The notes beneath the pieces are model-generated. The model worked only from the letters and a program-made list of their open reading frames with translations. It ran no database searches and was not told where the DNA came from. Of a stretch of 64,000 nucleotides of DNA, positions 11,637 through 22,799 are shown one piece after another. The stretch's first letter is position 1; the number at the start of each line of letters is the position of its first letter. The translations under genes and the position numbers were made by a program. Source of the stretch: Epiperipatus broadwayi (Eukaryota; Onychophora; Udeonychophora; Euonychophora; Peripatidae); contig JAQFVV010000032.1 in NCBI GenBank assembly GCA_028023455.1, positions 2,786,001 to 2,850,000 on the forward strand. Reading direction: 5' to 3'.

Positions 11637-11796
11637 ATTTAATGGGTGCTGATTTAGTATGCGCTCATGGCCACCATTTTGAATTACAAGAACCACCCAA
11701 ACCATGCTGAAACATCCAACCGATAAATGACATCGCTCAAAATGGCCATTTTCGTAGGAAAAAAAAAACAAAAATCGAAATTTTCATATTAGTCAA

Positions 11797-11961
11797 TCAC
11801 GTGACTAAAATGGTAAAACATAAAAATCTTAATTTTCATATAAAAAAATCACGTGATTAAAATATTAAAACACAAAAATCACAATTTTCATAAAAAAAAT
11901 CACGTGATTAAAATATTAAAACACAAAAATAGCAATTTTAATAAAAAATAAAATCACGTGA
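11797..11961 (+). repeat. TCACGTGA repeat cluster, left arm
   Basis: Four copies of the palindrome TCACGTGA at 11,797, 11,849, 11,900 and 11,954, in units of about 50 bp (spacings 52, 51 and 54). TCACGTGA is the canonical E-box/M-box type site for bHLH-zip factors such as MITF/TFE/USF. Whether it is bound here is unknown. Confidence 0.85.
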
Positions 11962-12699
11962 TTAAAATATTAAAACACAAAATCGTATATGCCAAAAGAT
12001 TATAAGCAATAATTATATTTTCATTCACTTATAGAAATGGAATCACGAGACCAAAAAGGCGGTAAAGATCTTGAATACACGTTAACTACATCAATCATTT
12101 TAAAAAAATCATATTTCAGTTTGTTAAACCATTTACTTCTAATCAAAATCTGAATGCTAAAAATGTTAAAAAATAATGATGTAAGAAAGATCAGTGGTTG
12201 CTAGTTTCAATTTTAGTTTGCGAGCTTATCAAACATATAACTTATAAAATCTGAATGCTAAAAATGGTAAAAAATAATGATGTAAGATAGATCGGTGGTT
12301 GCTAGTTTGAATTTTAGTTGGTGAGTTTATCAAACATATATGAACTAAAGCATATGAATTTTTAAACAGAAAAAGTGAAGGAAAAATTGATAAAAAATAA
12401 AAAAGTAAAACGTCTGAGGCTCTATAATTAAAAAAGGTGTTGGGAAGGGACTACACCTAAAAAAAAGGCGGGAAAACGTCACATTAAATAGCATAAGGTG
12501 CTACTATCAAAAAAAAAAGGGCGGGAAAAGAAAAAGAAGTGAAAATTAAAAAATACTTTAAAATAAACCAAAAACACTAATTTATATATATAGTCATAAT
12601 CAAACATTGCAAAAAAAGTGCAGGGGGGGGGGAGAAAAAGAGATGAAAATTAAAAAATACTTTAAAATAAACCAAAAACACAATCAAAAAAAATAAATA

Positions 12700-13060
12700 A
12701 ATAACGCTATAAATCCAAGCATTATAATAGTAAATCTCAAAAAATTAAAAAATCAAAAACACTATAAATCCAAGCATTGTAATAGCAAATCTCAAAAAAT
12801 TAAAAACGCTATAAATCTAAGCATTCCAAGCATTGATAGCAAATCTCAAAAAATTAAAAACGCTATAAATCTAAGCATTCCAAGCATTGATAGCAAATCT
12901 CAAAAAATCAAAAACACTATAAATCTAAGCATTCCAAGCATTGATAGCAAATCTCAAAAAATTAAAAACGCTATAAATCTAAGCATTGTAATAGTAAATC
13001 TCAAAAAATTAAAAACACTATAAATCCAAGCTTTGTAATAGTAAATCTCAAAAAATTAAC
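12700..13060 (+). repeat. ~46-bp minisatellite, left arm
   Basis: About seven units, each containing GCTATAAATC, AAGCATT and AATCTCAAAAAATTAAAAA, with unit lengths varying because of an optional TCCAAGCATT duplication. Mirrored on the opposite strand at 16,610-17,110. Confidence 0.8.
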
Positions 13061-13177
13061 GTATCTTACGGCTTTTAAAAATAAATCATAAATGCTATTT
13101 GCAAAAAGAAAGCTTATTCCTGTCTTCAACAGTATATACTAAATCAGTATTTTAAAAAACAATATTTAAGAACTATA

Positions 13178-13930
13178 ATGCTATAAATCAGACATTGTAA
13201 CGTAACATTAAACAGCCTAAAATGCTACAATAGAAAAAACTGCGGTAAAAGAAAAAAAAAGCAAAAGAAGCTAATATTGAAAATTAAAAAAAATTACACA
13301 ATCCTTTAAAATAAATCAAAAACGGTAATTTATAGAGTGATAATCAAACATTGCAATTGTAAATCTCAAAAAAATTAACTTATGTTAAGGCATTTTTTTA
13401 AAAAAAATCGTAAATGATATTTACAAAAACCCTTTAAAATATAGCGATCACTAGAAAAATAATAAATGCTATTTTAAAAAGCTCAGTCCGGTCTAGCAAC
13501 GCTATATACTAAATCAGTATTATAATTTAAAAAAAAAACAATATTTAAAAACTATAATGCTATAAATCAAACATTGGGTTGTAATGTCACATTAAATAGC
13601 CAAAGGTTATACTATGGAAAAAAAGTGCGGGAAAAGAAGAGGAGGTGAACATTGAAAATTAAAAAATACTTTAAGATAAACCAAAAATGCTAATATATAT
13701 AGTGATGAAAATCAAATATTGCAATCTTAAATCTCAAAAAATTAACGTGTGTTAAGGCATTTTTTTAAAAAAGTCGTAAAACCTAAATATATATACATAG
13801 TGATAATTAGAAAAAATGATAAATGCTTCTATCAAGATTACTCCGGTCTTTCAACAGTATATACTAAATCTCAAAAATCAGTATTATAATTTTAAAAAAT
13901 TAAATTGGTAAATGTGAAATGGCGGGAAAA
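13178..13930 (+). repeat. ~380-bp higher-order repeat units in the left arm
   Basis: Two successive units (about 13,178-13,557 and 13,557-13,930), with a partial relative upstream at 12,440-12,700. They share the order TATAAATC..CATTG, ACATTAA, GCGGGAAAAG, GAAAATTAAAAAA, TTAAGGCATTTTTTT and AGTATATACTAAATC. The second unit is shorter than the first. The same order is mirrored at about 15,780-16,600. Confidence 0.65.
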
Positions 13931-14507
13931 CCCATCACTTTCAACACTATCAACAAATAAAAAACCTAATTAACTTATTTTTAAAAATATAATATTTTAC
14001 ATTTGGCTTTGGGATTATCCCTCTAACTAAGAGTTATAATAATGAATCACAAATCTGAATAATAGACAGTTAGCATTTATTTAAGTAATTTTTTACCAAT
14101 ATTTTAAGAATTTTAAAAAAATTACCAACATTCTCAATCGGATGGATGGTCGTCGCTCAGGCTAAATTTGGTTCTTCCTAGATCTCTTCATTACTGCAAC
14201 AGCACAAGCCATCAACAAATTATACTTTTAAGATTTAGGTTTATTACTGTAAAGAAGATGCCAGTAAAATTAATTTATTCAGGAAATATCGCAGCTTGAT
14301 ATGGTCTCTTTCAAATTTATTTTTAAAACTGTGTATTTGGGTCTCACATAAATAAGAGCAGGTATGTATGACGTAAGATAATTTCCAAGAATTAGAGTTT
14401 GGGATGGGCCTTTCTCTTACTAAGATAAAAGTGTTAAGTTAAACTTTCAAATTTAAAAAAAAAGCAACTGTAAACCAGCTAATGGACGTTTATGCCTCAA
14501 GCCTAAC

Positions 14508-15190
14508 TAGTCATCAAATGCAAAAGAGGGGTAAAAATTTATAATAAATTAATGATTTAAAAATATAATCGCACTGTAACATATTATACGTCACAACTTG
14601 TACTCATATATATATATGTGTATGCCGATACATGTATTACTTTTAAGATTTTAGTTTTAACACTTTAAAGACACAAGTAAACTTATTTGGTAATTTATTA
14701 TAAAAAATATAAAAATAAATTAATGATTTAAAAATATAATCGCACTGTAACATATTACAAGTCACAACTTGTACTCATATATATTTATTCCGAAAATATT
14801 GCAAAAACAAAAAAGAGACCTTTTCATTAATATTAAAAAAAAAAAAAAGAAATATAAAGGGTGTGTGTTCATGTGATCATATGATTTGAAAATGGGTATA
14901 TGAATGACTAATAAAATATATTCTTTATATTCACTTATTGTTGCTAATTCTGTCTATCATTCCGTTTCACCTTTTAAGTATCATAGTAGGCCTGTTTGTC
15001 AAATTCAAACCCATCCCAGGCCACGTGTATAATTCTATAATAATGAACTTTGATGTATAATAACGTATGTTTACGTGTATGTGCGCACATCTAATATATA
15101 AATAAATATATTTATATATTAGATGTGTGCACATACACATACGTTATTATACATCAAAATACATTATTATAAGATTACATACGTAATGAT
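14508..15190. other. Central spacer of the foldback element
   Basis: Contains a direct duplication of about 77 bp (14,535-14,611 and 14,712-14,787, both with AATCGCACTGTAACATATTA) and an inner palindrome at about 15,030-15,173. The palindrome's arms carry GCACAT and ACGTTATTATACATCAAA, with its centre near 15,105 in an AT-only turn. No ORF of interest. Confidence 0.75.
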
Positions 15191-16609
15191 GTTAGGCTTG
15201 AAGCATAAAAGTCCATTAGCTGGTTTACAGTTGTTGTTTTTTTAAATTTGAAAGTTTAACTTAACACTTTTATCTTAGTAAGACAAAGGCCCATCCTAAA
15301 CTCTAATTCTTGGAAATTATCTTATGTCATACATACCTGCTGTTATTTGTGTGAGACTTAAATACACAGTTTTAAAAATAAATTTGAAAGAGACCATATC
15401 AAGCTGCGATATTTCCTGAATAAATTAATTTTACTGGCATCTTCTTTACAGTAATAAACCTAAATCTTAAAAGTATAATTTGTTGATGGCTTGTGCTGTT
15501 GCAGTAATGAAGAGATCTAGGAAGAACCAAATTTAGCCTGAACGACGACCATCCATCCGATTGAGAATGTTGGTAATTTTTTTAAAATTCTTAAAATATT
15601 GGTAAAAAATTACTTAAATAAATGCTAACTGTCTATTATTCAGATTTGTGATTCATTATTATAACTCTTAGTTAGAGGGATAATCCCAAAACCAAATGTA
15701 AAATATTATATTTTTAAAAATAAGTTAATTAGGTTTTTTATTTGTTGATAGTGTTGAAAGTGATGGGTGTTCCCGCCATTTCACATTTACCAATTTAATT
15801 TTTTAAAATTATAATACTGATTTTTGAGATTTAGTATATACTGTTGAAAGACCGGAGTAATCTTGATAGAAGCATTTATCATTTTTTCTAATTATCCCTA
15901 TGTATATATATTTAGGTTTTACGACTTTTTTTAAAAATGCCTTAACACACGTTAATTTTTTGAGATTTACGATTGCAATATTTGATTTTCATCACTATAT
16001 ACATTAGCATTTTTGGTTTATCTTAAAGTATTTTTTAATTTTCAATGTTCACCTCCTCTTCTTTTCCCGCACTTTTTTTCCATAGTATAACCTTTGGCTA
16101 TTTAATGTGACATTACAACCCAATGTTTGATTTATAGCATTATAGTTTTTAAATATTGTTTTTTTTAAAATTATAATACTGATTTAGTATATAGCGTTGC
16201 TAGACCGGACTGAGCTTTTTAAAATAGCATTTATTATTTTTCTAGTGATCGCTATATTTTAAAGGGTTTTTGTAAATATCATTTACGATTTTTTTAAAAA
16301 AAAATGCCTTAACATAAGTTAATTTTTTTGAGATTTACAATTACAATGTTTGATTATCACTCTATAAATTACCGTTTTTGATTTATTTTAAAGGATTGTG
16401 TAATTTTTTTTAATTTTCAATATTAGCTTCTTCTTTTGCTTTTTTTTCTTTTACCGCAGTTTTTTCCATTGTAGCATTTTAGGCTGTTTAATGTTACGTT
16501 ACAATGTCTGATTTATAGCATTATAGTTTTTAAATATTGTTTTTTAAAATACTGATTTAGTATATACTGTTGAAGACAGGAATAAGCTTTCTTTTTGCAA
16601 ATAGCATTT

Positions 16610-17110
16610 ACGATTTATTTTTAAATGCCGTAAGATACGTTAATTTTTTGAGATTTACTATTACAATGCTTGGATTTATAGTGTTTTTAATTTTTTGAGA
16701 TTTACTATTACAATGCTTAGATTTATAGCATTTTTAATTTTTTGAGATTTGCTATCAATGCTTGGAATGCTTAGATTTATAGTATTTTTAATTTTTTGAG
16801 ATTTGCTATCAATGCTTAGATTTATAGCATTTTTGATTTTTTGAGATTTGCTATTACAATGCTTAGATTTATAGCGTTTTTAATTTTTTGAGATTTGCTA
16901 ATACAATGCTTGGATTTATAGTGTTTTTGATTTTTTAATTTTTTGAGATTTGCTATTACAATGCTTAGATTTATAGTATTTTTAATTTTTTGAGATTTGC
17001 TATTACAATGCTTAGGTTTATAGCGTTTTTAATTTTTTGAGATTTGCTATTACAATGCTTAGATTTATAGCATTTGAGATTTGCTATGAATGCTTGGATT
17101 TATAGCATTT
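16610..17110 (-). repeat. ~46-bp minisatellite, right arm
   Basis: About ten to eleven units of the same repeat as 12,700-13,060, inverted (AATTTTTTGAGATTTGCTAT on the plus strand). More units than the left arm, so the two arrays have changed length independently since the arms formed. Confidence 0.8.
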
Positions 17111-17316
17111 ATGATTTTTTTAAAAAAGATTGATGTAGATAACGTGTATTCAAGATCTTTACCGCCTTTTTGGTCTCGTGATTCCATTTCTATAAGTGAA
17201 TGAAAATATAATTATTGCTTAAAATCTTTTCATCATTATTTTTTACCATTTTTAGCATTCAGATTTTATAAGTTATAATCTTTTGGCATATACGATTTTG
17301 TGTTTTAATATTTTAA

Positions 17317-17483
17317 TCACGTGATTTAGTTTTTTTTATTAAAATTGCAATTTTTGTGTTTTAATATTTTAATCACGTGATTTTTTTTATTAAAATTGTG
17401 ATTTTTGTGTTTTAATATTTTAATCACGTGATTTTTTTATATGAAAATTAAGATTTTTATGTTTTACCATTTTAGTCACGTGA
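17317..17483 (-). repeat. TCACGTGA repeat cluster, right arm
   Basis: Four TCACGTGA sites at 17,317, 17,373, 17,424 and 17,476, mirroring the left-arm cluster at similar spacing. Confidence 0.85.
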
Positions 17484-17643
17484 TTGACTAATATGAAAAT
17501 TCCGATTTTTTTTTTTTTTTTCCTACGAAAATGGCCATTTTGAGCGATGTCATTTATCAGTTGGATGTTTCTGCATGGTTTGGGAGGTTCTTGTAATTCA
17601 AAATGGCGGCCGTGAGCGCATACTAAATCGACACCATTTAATG

Positions 17644-18158
17644 TTATTAAGATTCTCCTATAAGAATTTGATGACCATTATTCACAAATATATTTATATA
17701 TTTTTTTAAAACCAATCAATAATATCAATGAAAAAGGTAATTTAAATTTTGCAATACTTATGTGCTTTAAAAATATAAAATGTATTACTTTTTAAAAAAT
17801 TATTTATTTTTTACATACAGTATTTATTACATTATTACTATAGATATTTTTGTTATTATTAATATCAGGTGAGAAATTTCAATCATCAGAAACTTCCATT
17901 TATTCATTACTTGATAAAAATAAACTGATTCAAAGGAAATACTGTATTCAGTTATAATTTTTTAAGTATATATTCTTAGATATTGTTAATTTAAAAAAAA
18001 AAAAAAGTTATTAACATAAAATAAGCACTTTTAAAATAAAACATTCATGTTTAAGTTTTAATAATGATTGAATATGTATAGTACATATCACGCAGGACCA
18101 CCAAATACATATATTGCTTGAATTGAAGATTTTACTTGATTAAATTTTCAAAACTAAG
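17644..18158. other. AT-rich spacer
   Basis: No feature recognised between the foldback and Tigger elements. Confidence 0.5.
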
Positions 18159-18160
18159 TA

Positions 18161-19499
18161 CACCTGGATCTCGTTTTACGCGGATTTATTTAATGTGATT
18201 TTGAAGTTACGCGATTCATGTTTCTTAATATTTTTGTATGCGGTTTTCTTTTATACGTTAATACTGTATTAGATCGGAAGTTGAACTCCGATAATACGCT
18301 ATTACTTTAAATAATAATTTTTGCGCACTTATGTCATATTTAAAGTAATAGCACATTATTGGAATTCGACTTTCATCTTAATTTCAATATTTTCAGTGCT
18401 TTATAATAGTAAGATTTTATGCAATAATGAAATTAAAATCATGATTTTCACATTTTATGTAAACACATTAAATTTTACAAGATTATAATGTAAATTTGTT
18501 CAAACATTGTGCGTGTTAATTTTGCATTTTAAATCACATTCTGTTTTTGCTTTTTAAAAAAGAACGTAATCAATTATTAATCATTTAGTGTCCGCAAGTT
18601 TATTTTTAAAAGGTGAGTAATAGCAATGGGCACAATTAAGTTTGACAATTAAAAATTAAAATCTGATTTTTAATTGTAATTAACAATTTAAAAATTACTT
18701 AAGGCGACCTGAAATTAATGTGATGTGAAACGAAATTTAACGGAATTGAAAATTAAAAAATTAAAGACAAAAAATAATTTAATTTTTAGTTGTTAGTTTT
18801 AATTAAATTTTTCCCAGCAGTATAGAAAAAGATAATGAAACAGAAGTGGAACCTGTTCCTTTCACTGCAAAAATGATTTGAGAAGGTCTTCAACTTTCTA
18901 ATCAGTTGGCAAATTATTTTATTAATGACACTAATCACGAACGTGCTCTTAAATTCCAATGAGAGCTAAATGGTTGTATGTCTGGATATTGCGAGCTTCA
19001 TAAACAATTAATAAAATCATCGTCTCAAAGATTAATTACTAATTACGTTGTCATCAGAAAACTATTAACACAACATGAGAGTGAAGTTGGCGCTAGTTGT
19101 ATTTCCTCTTGTGAAGAATCTGATTTTTTACCAGTTTGCAAACGAACCTGTTTATCGGCAAATAGCGATAATAATTAAAAGGCGTATAAAAAAATGTAAA
19201 TTACTGTACTGTAAATTATGCATAAAAATATATAATTAAATATTATAGTTAAAAAAAGTTTGTCTTGTATCAATTTTTTTTAAATTTGAAATTTTTTATT
19301 TGTCATACTTTATTTCCTTATTTTTTTTTTGCGTGAATTTTAAAGTAATTTTACGTTGGTGCTTTGCTTTTATGCAATTTTTGAAAAATCACAGCCCATA
19401 TCACCCCTTTTTCAAGGTGAGTTATGTCTATTTTTGTGCGATTTCTTTTGCGCGTGTTTTCTGAGGAACCTATCTAGCGCGTAAAATGAGACCCAGGTG
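18161..19499 (+). mobile_element. Tigger/pogo-type DNA transposon, internally deleted
   Basis: Inverted ends CACCTGGATCTCGTTTTACG (18,161 onward) and, on the minus strand from 19,499, CACCTGGGTCTCATTTTACG. Both are flanked by TA, the target duplication of Tc1/mariner/pogo elements. CCTCGTTTTA-type ends are characteristic of Tigger. At 1,339 bp it is much shorter than an autonomous Tigger (usually about 2.5 kb) and keeps only the C-terminal part of the transposase. An imperfect palindrome lies at about 18,258-18,380 (TATTACTTTAAA with TTTAAAGTAATA). Confidence 0.75.
18830..19178 (+). pseudogene. Tigger (CENP-B/Jerky-like) transposase, C-terminal remnant
   Basis: The plus-strand frame reads EPVPFTAKMI, stop, EGLQLSNQLANYFIND, then NHERALKFQ, another stop, and an open 66-residue stretch (18,978-19,178) beginning MSGYCELHKQLIKS. 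The order 'aligned helix, YF..ND...ERALKF, then Y.EL.K' matches the C-terminal tail of Tigger/pogo transposases, downstream of the DDE catalytic core. The helix-turn-helix DNA-binding domains and the DDE domain are absent, removed by the internal deletion, and two stops interrupt the remainder. It cannot encode a transposase. Confidence 0.65.
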
Positions 19500-19501
19500 T
19501 A

Positions 19502-21339
19502 CTGATCTTTTTTTTTTTTAAAAAAAACAATATAAAAATATGAGTACAATTTTAAAATTTAATATGAAATTTTTAAGTTAACAATGCAAACTAGGGAAGA
19601 CATGAATGTAGTTTAAAAATTTAGTATATGGTTTTATTAAAAAATAATTCAAACATAATTTAAGGATATATAAAAAATAGTAACAAATGTGAATATAATT
19701 TTAAAATTCTATGCAATTTTTTTATATAAAAAACTACAAGCTAATGAAGTCACAACATAAATAATTATATATAGACAAGATAATACTATTGGCATAAATT
19801 TATGTGTCATTGAGGAATGTTATGAATAGGTTTTTATTCCTGTTCTAACTTGAGATTTTCTCATGATCTAAGATTGTAAAAATTTCTAGAGATATGCCTC
19901 TTTTTTAAAAAAATTTTTTTGCACTTGACCTCTGTCCAAGGGTGCTCAGTAAAATGTATGAGCTTCTGTCAATGGGTCAATGTAATTGTGTTAGTTTACT
20001 GATAAATATTGGAAATTTTCTCATGCTTAAATTTGTGAATGTGGTATTTGTTGGAGGTAACTGGCAAATCATATTTTGTCTATTTGGATGGGTACTTCAT
20101 TTTAATTCACCATTTATCCTTTTACTTCAAATGACATTGCATGTGAGAAAGCTTCCTGATAAAAATGGAATCAATCAACAACCATGATAGAAGTTTTGCT
20201 GATAAACTTTTTGATTGTTACTGCAGATAATTCCTTGATAAAGAAAAGCATAACCTCCAAAATTTCACACAAACTAAGTCTGCAATTTACTATAAATCAG
20301 AATAGTGAAAAATTCCATTATTGCTTTAGAATGAAGACATCAAGTCGATAATTTCAATGCGGGCACAGCAATATAAATCAGATTCACTTTTGGTATTTTT
20401 TTTTTATTTTCCTTACATAGCTGAACCACAGATAAGGCTGGTAGTGCTGTATTGCCATAGGTAATTACTTGGTGATAGAAACTGAAATCCAAATATGAGA
20501 GAATAGTACAAATACTTCTAAAAGCTCTTGAATGCAAGAAAACAAGTGTCATTTTAGTGACAAGCAATTTTGAATGTCATTCTTATCATTTTTACAATGC
20601 AGATTTATGATCTGAAGTTTGTGGAAATATGTCATCTATTAATTTATTTTATATCAATAATAATTAAATTTGTTTGTTTTGAAAATTTTAATTATTAGTG
20701 AAAATTGATTTTTTTATTTTTTAATTGATTAGCATTTTTCATACAGGTTTGATGACTCTACCTGAGTTCAACATAATTTTTATTATAGTTTATGAAATGG
20801 CAATTTCAAGAACAAGAATCTTGCAAAATATGTGTGCTTTCAAAATATAATGGCTCTTTTCTGTATTGCTTTACATATTTTTGTATATGGCTCATTTCTT
20901 TTTAAATATACGCAAAAGCATTAAATTTTGTAGTTTAAATGTGAAATTAGAAATTATTTATAGATCATAAAATATTCAAGCATTCAAAAAGGAGTCTAAG
21001 CATAACATTTGCATTCAATTGAAGAAACTGAGATCCAAAACTATTTTTGTTGATTGTTGATTATTGTTCAGCGTTAATATCTTGTTCTCAAACAATATAT
21101 TTAGTGTATATATGTATTTTGTATATATATGTTTTTCATTTGAAGACATATTGAAATATATCACAGTATGCTTAAGCTACATTTTAAAACTTAATTATAT
21201 GTGTGTTCTCTTTATATTTATTGCTCTTATTTATATATTTACATTTTTAATATAAAAAATTATATACTAATTTATGCATAAAGACTTTTTTTTTTTTTTA
21301 CAAATATCTGATTACAGTTAATGAAATTTTTATTTTTAG
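19502..21339. other. Non-coding region upstream of the PDZ exon
   Basis: AT-rich, presumed intron of the PDZ gene. Short ORFs at 19,942-20,187 and 20,340-20,567 have no recognisable domain. I found no further exon here. Confidence 0.45.
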
Positions 21340-21406
21340 CTAGAAGCTGGGGATATCATTCTGGAGGTTAATGACAAAGAAGTATTTTCTTTTACAACCA
21401 AAGAAG
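21340..21406 (+). CDS. PDZ-domain gene, internal exon (first seen)
   Basis: A 67-bp exon between an acceptor (pyrimidine-rich ..TTTATTTTTAG) and a donor (G^GTGAAT). It reads LEAGDIILEVNDKEVFSF then TTKE, ending with one base of a split codon (phase 1). L.AGD.IL.VN...V is the hallmark of the middle of a PDZ domain, a fold that binds C-terminal peptides in signalling and scaffold proteins. The remainder of the domain is at 60,648-60,701 in the matching phase. The preceding exon, which should carry the GLGF-type loop, is not in the window as far as I can see. The parent family (Rho/Rac GEF or GAP, syntrophin-like, other scaffold) cannot be decided from this fragment. Confidence 0.8.
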
Positions 21407-21639
21407 GTGAATTCCTTTTTTTAAATATATGATATGTCATTTAGAATATTTTGAGCATTTTTCTATTTGTTAACTTTGTTTAGTTGTGGTTTTTTTTTTT
21501 TTTTTGATTTGATTTCTGATTGTGATTTATTTTCTATTCATATCTTTATTTACAATTTTGTCGCACATTTGAATTTAATATGTAGTTTTATTTTTATTTA
21601 CATAGAATAGATGGCATTTGAAGTTGTTATCCATCTCAT

Positions 21640-22170
21640 CATTAATAATCTAATAGCATATGTGTGTTAATCTGCAATAAATCATGTCTATTGGATTCAT
21701 TTCTATTGATGTACGATCCATCACTTTAAATATTAGTTGTTAACACTGGTTTCATTCTTGCTTTCATCATATTTAACCACAATCTAATCTCTATATTCTG
21801 CTTTTTAAATCTTTCTAATAATTTTGAAGTATTCTCCATTTTTGATATTATGTCATCTGCATATCTCAACTTGATATTTTTACCATCAATCTTGAATTCA
21901 GAATTATTTTCTCCAATGTTGTTTCTTTTCTTGTATATTCAATAGACAAATTGAATAATCTATTTACTGAAGTTTTTAGTCTTGTACAGTGAATTTTCAT
22001 AAGGATGGGGAAGTGTTCTAATGCATTCATTGTCTTAAGAACTTTCCACAATTTAGCTTAATCAATTGAATTAAAAGTCATGTTGATATTAGTAAATTAC
22101 TGATAAAATTTTTTGTAGCTTTTTCAGTTATCCAGTCTACGTAAGTAATAATGTCTCTAGTTCTTAAACA
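21640..22170 (-). mobile_element. Non-LTR retrotransposon RT remnant, distinct family
   Basis: On the minus strand LRYADDII is readable near 21,865 (the polymerase YADD box), followed by ..LLERFKK and LWLNMMKARM. Upstream, 22,051-21,866 carries KVLKTMNALEHFPILMKIH and SVNRLFNLSIEY. The order resembles the RT of BovB/RTE- or CR1-like elements, but it is a different family from the ~3.2-kb RTE element. No ends are visible and several stops are present. Confidence 0.6.
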
Positions 22171-22799
22171 TTATTGTTATTTATTGCAAAAATATTTTCT
22201 TAAATCTTGTATATTTTTTTTTTAACCAAACAAAGCCTTAACTACTAAATTTTTTTACTGATTATTTTGTCTCTTTTTTTTTTTTGCCTTGTCATGTTTT
22301 CTCTTTTTATTTAGATTATTAATTCTATTAAATATGTATGCATAAAATATAAAGAAGCATAAACTTATTTTCATTAATATAAATATGTATAGTCAGGTCT
22401 GCATTTAAAAAAAGTCTATGCTAAGAAATCAATTTTTTTTAAATGTTATCAAAATATTGAGTTACTCTTCAAAATAAACTAGTATAAATACAGACAAATC
22501 TCAATCTTCTGGATTACATTGGAAGAAGAATTGTCTTGGTCCACTCATTAAATACACAAACACTGCTAAAAGCTAATAAGTAAAAAAAGATTTGTGCATA
22601 ATTTTCATAATATCTGTCATCACAAGTAAGCAAAAAATTTATAAATATGCAGCTGTCCATTCAGAAGTTTTAAAACCATTGAGCAGATTCCAAATTTTGA
22701 TCACCAATGTAGACTACAGATCTGAGAATTAAAACATTATTGATGTTTTATTTTTTGTTAAAATAAAAGTAAAGGAGAGCAACACAAAACTTATGGGAT
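22171..22799. other. AT-rich spacer
   Basis: No supported feature. Confidence 0.4.

Larger units (their letters stand above)
11645..14507 (+). repeat. Left arm of the giant foldback element
   Basis: Matches the reverse complement of 15,191-17,635 in the same order: terminal ~110 bp, TCACGTGA array, minisatellite block, then ~380-bp higher-order units and a unique inner ~550 bp. It is about 420 bp longer than the right arm, through extra units around 12,180-12,700 including a duplicated CTGAATGCTAAAAATG segment. Confidence 0.9.
11645..17635. mobile_element. Giant foldback DNA transposon (~6 kb), non-autonomous
   Basis: Perfect 8-bp target-site duplications ATTTAATG lie at 11,637-11,644 and 17,636-17,643. 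The ends are inverted: the left begins GGTGCTGATTTAGTATGCGC and the right, read inward on the minus strand, begins GGTGTCGATTTAGTATGCGC. The whole element is essentially two mirrored arms (2,863 bp and 2,445 bp) around a 683-bp spacer. It contains minisatellites but no ORF resembling a transposase. The TSD length and GG start fit several superfamilies. Merlin is one candidate, because a Merlin element with 8-bp TSDs and a GG start lies at 40,720-41,708. That assignment is inference. Confidence 0.9.
15191..17635 (-). repeat. Right arm of the giant foldback element
   Basis: Reverse complement of the left arm from GTTAGGC at 15,191 to the outer end at 17,635. Identity looks highest in the inner ~550 bp and at the outer ~110 bp, and lowest in the minisatellite block, where unit number differs. 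Confidence 0.9.

Noticed and set aside
12468-13930. GCGGGAAAA motifs as a deliberate E2F-site array
   Set aside because: They recur because they belong to the higher-order repeat unit; only one or two are kept in the right arm. Mentioned only as a side note.
11645-17635. Foldback element as an LTR or Helitron structure, or as CRISPR-like repeats
   Set aside because: The arms are inverted rather than direct, an 8-bp TSD is present, and the internal repeats are adjacent minisatellite units without unique spacers.
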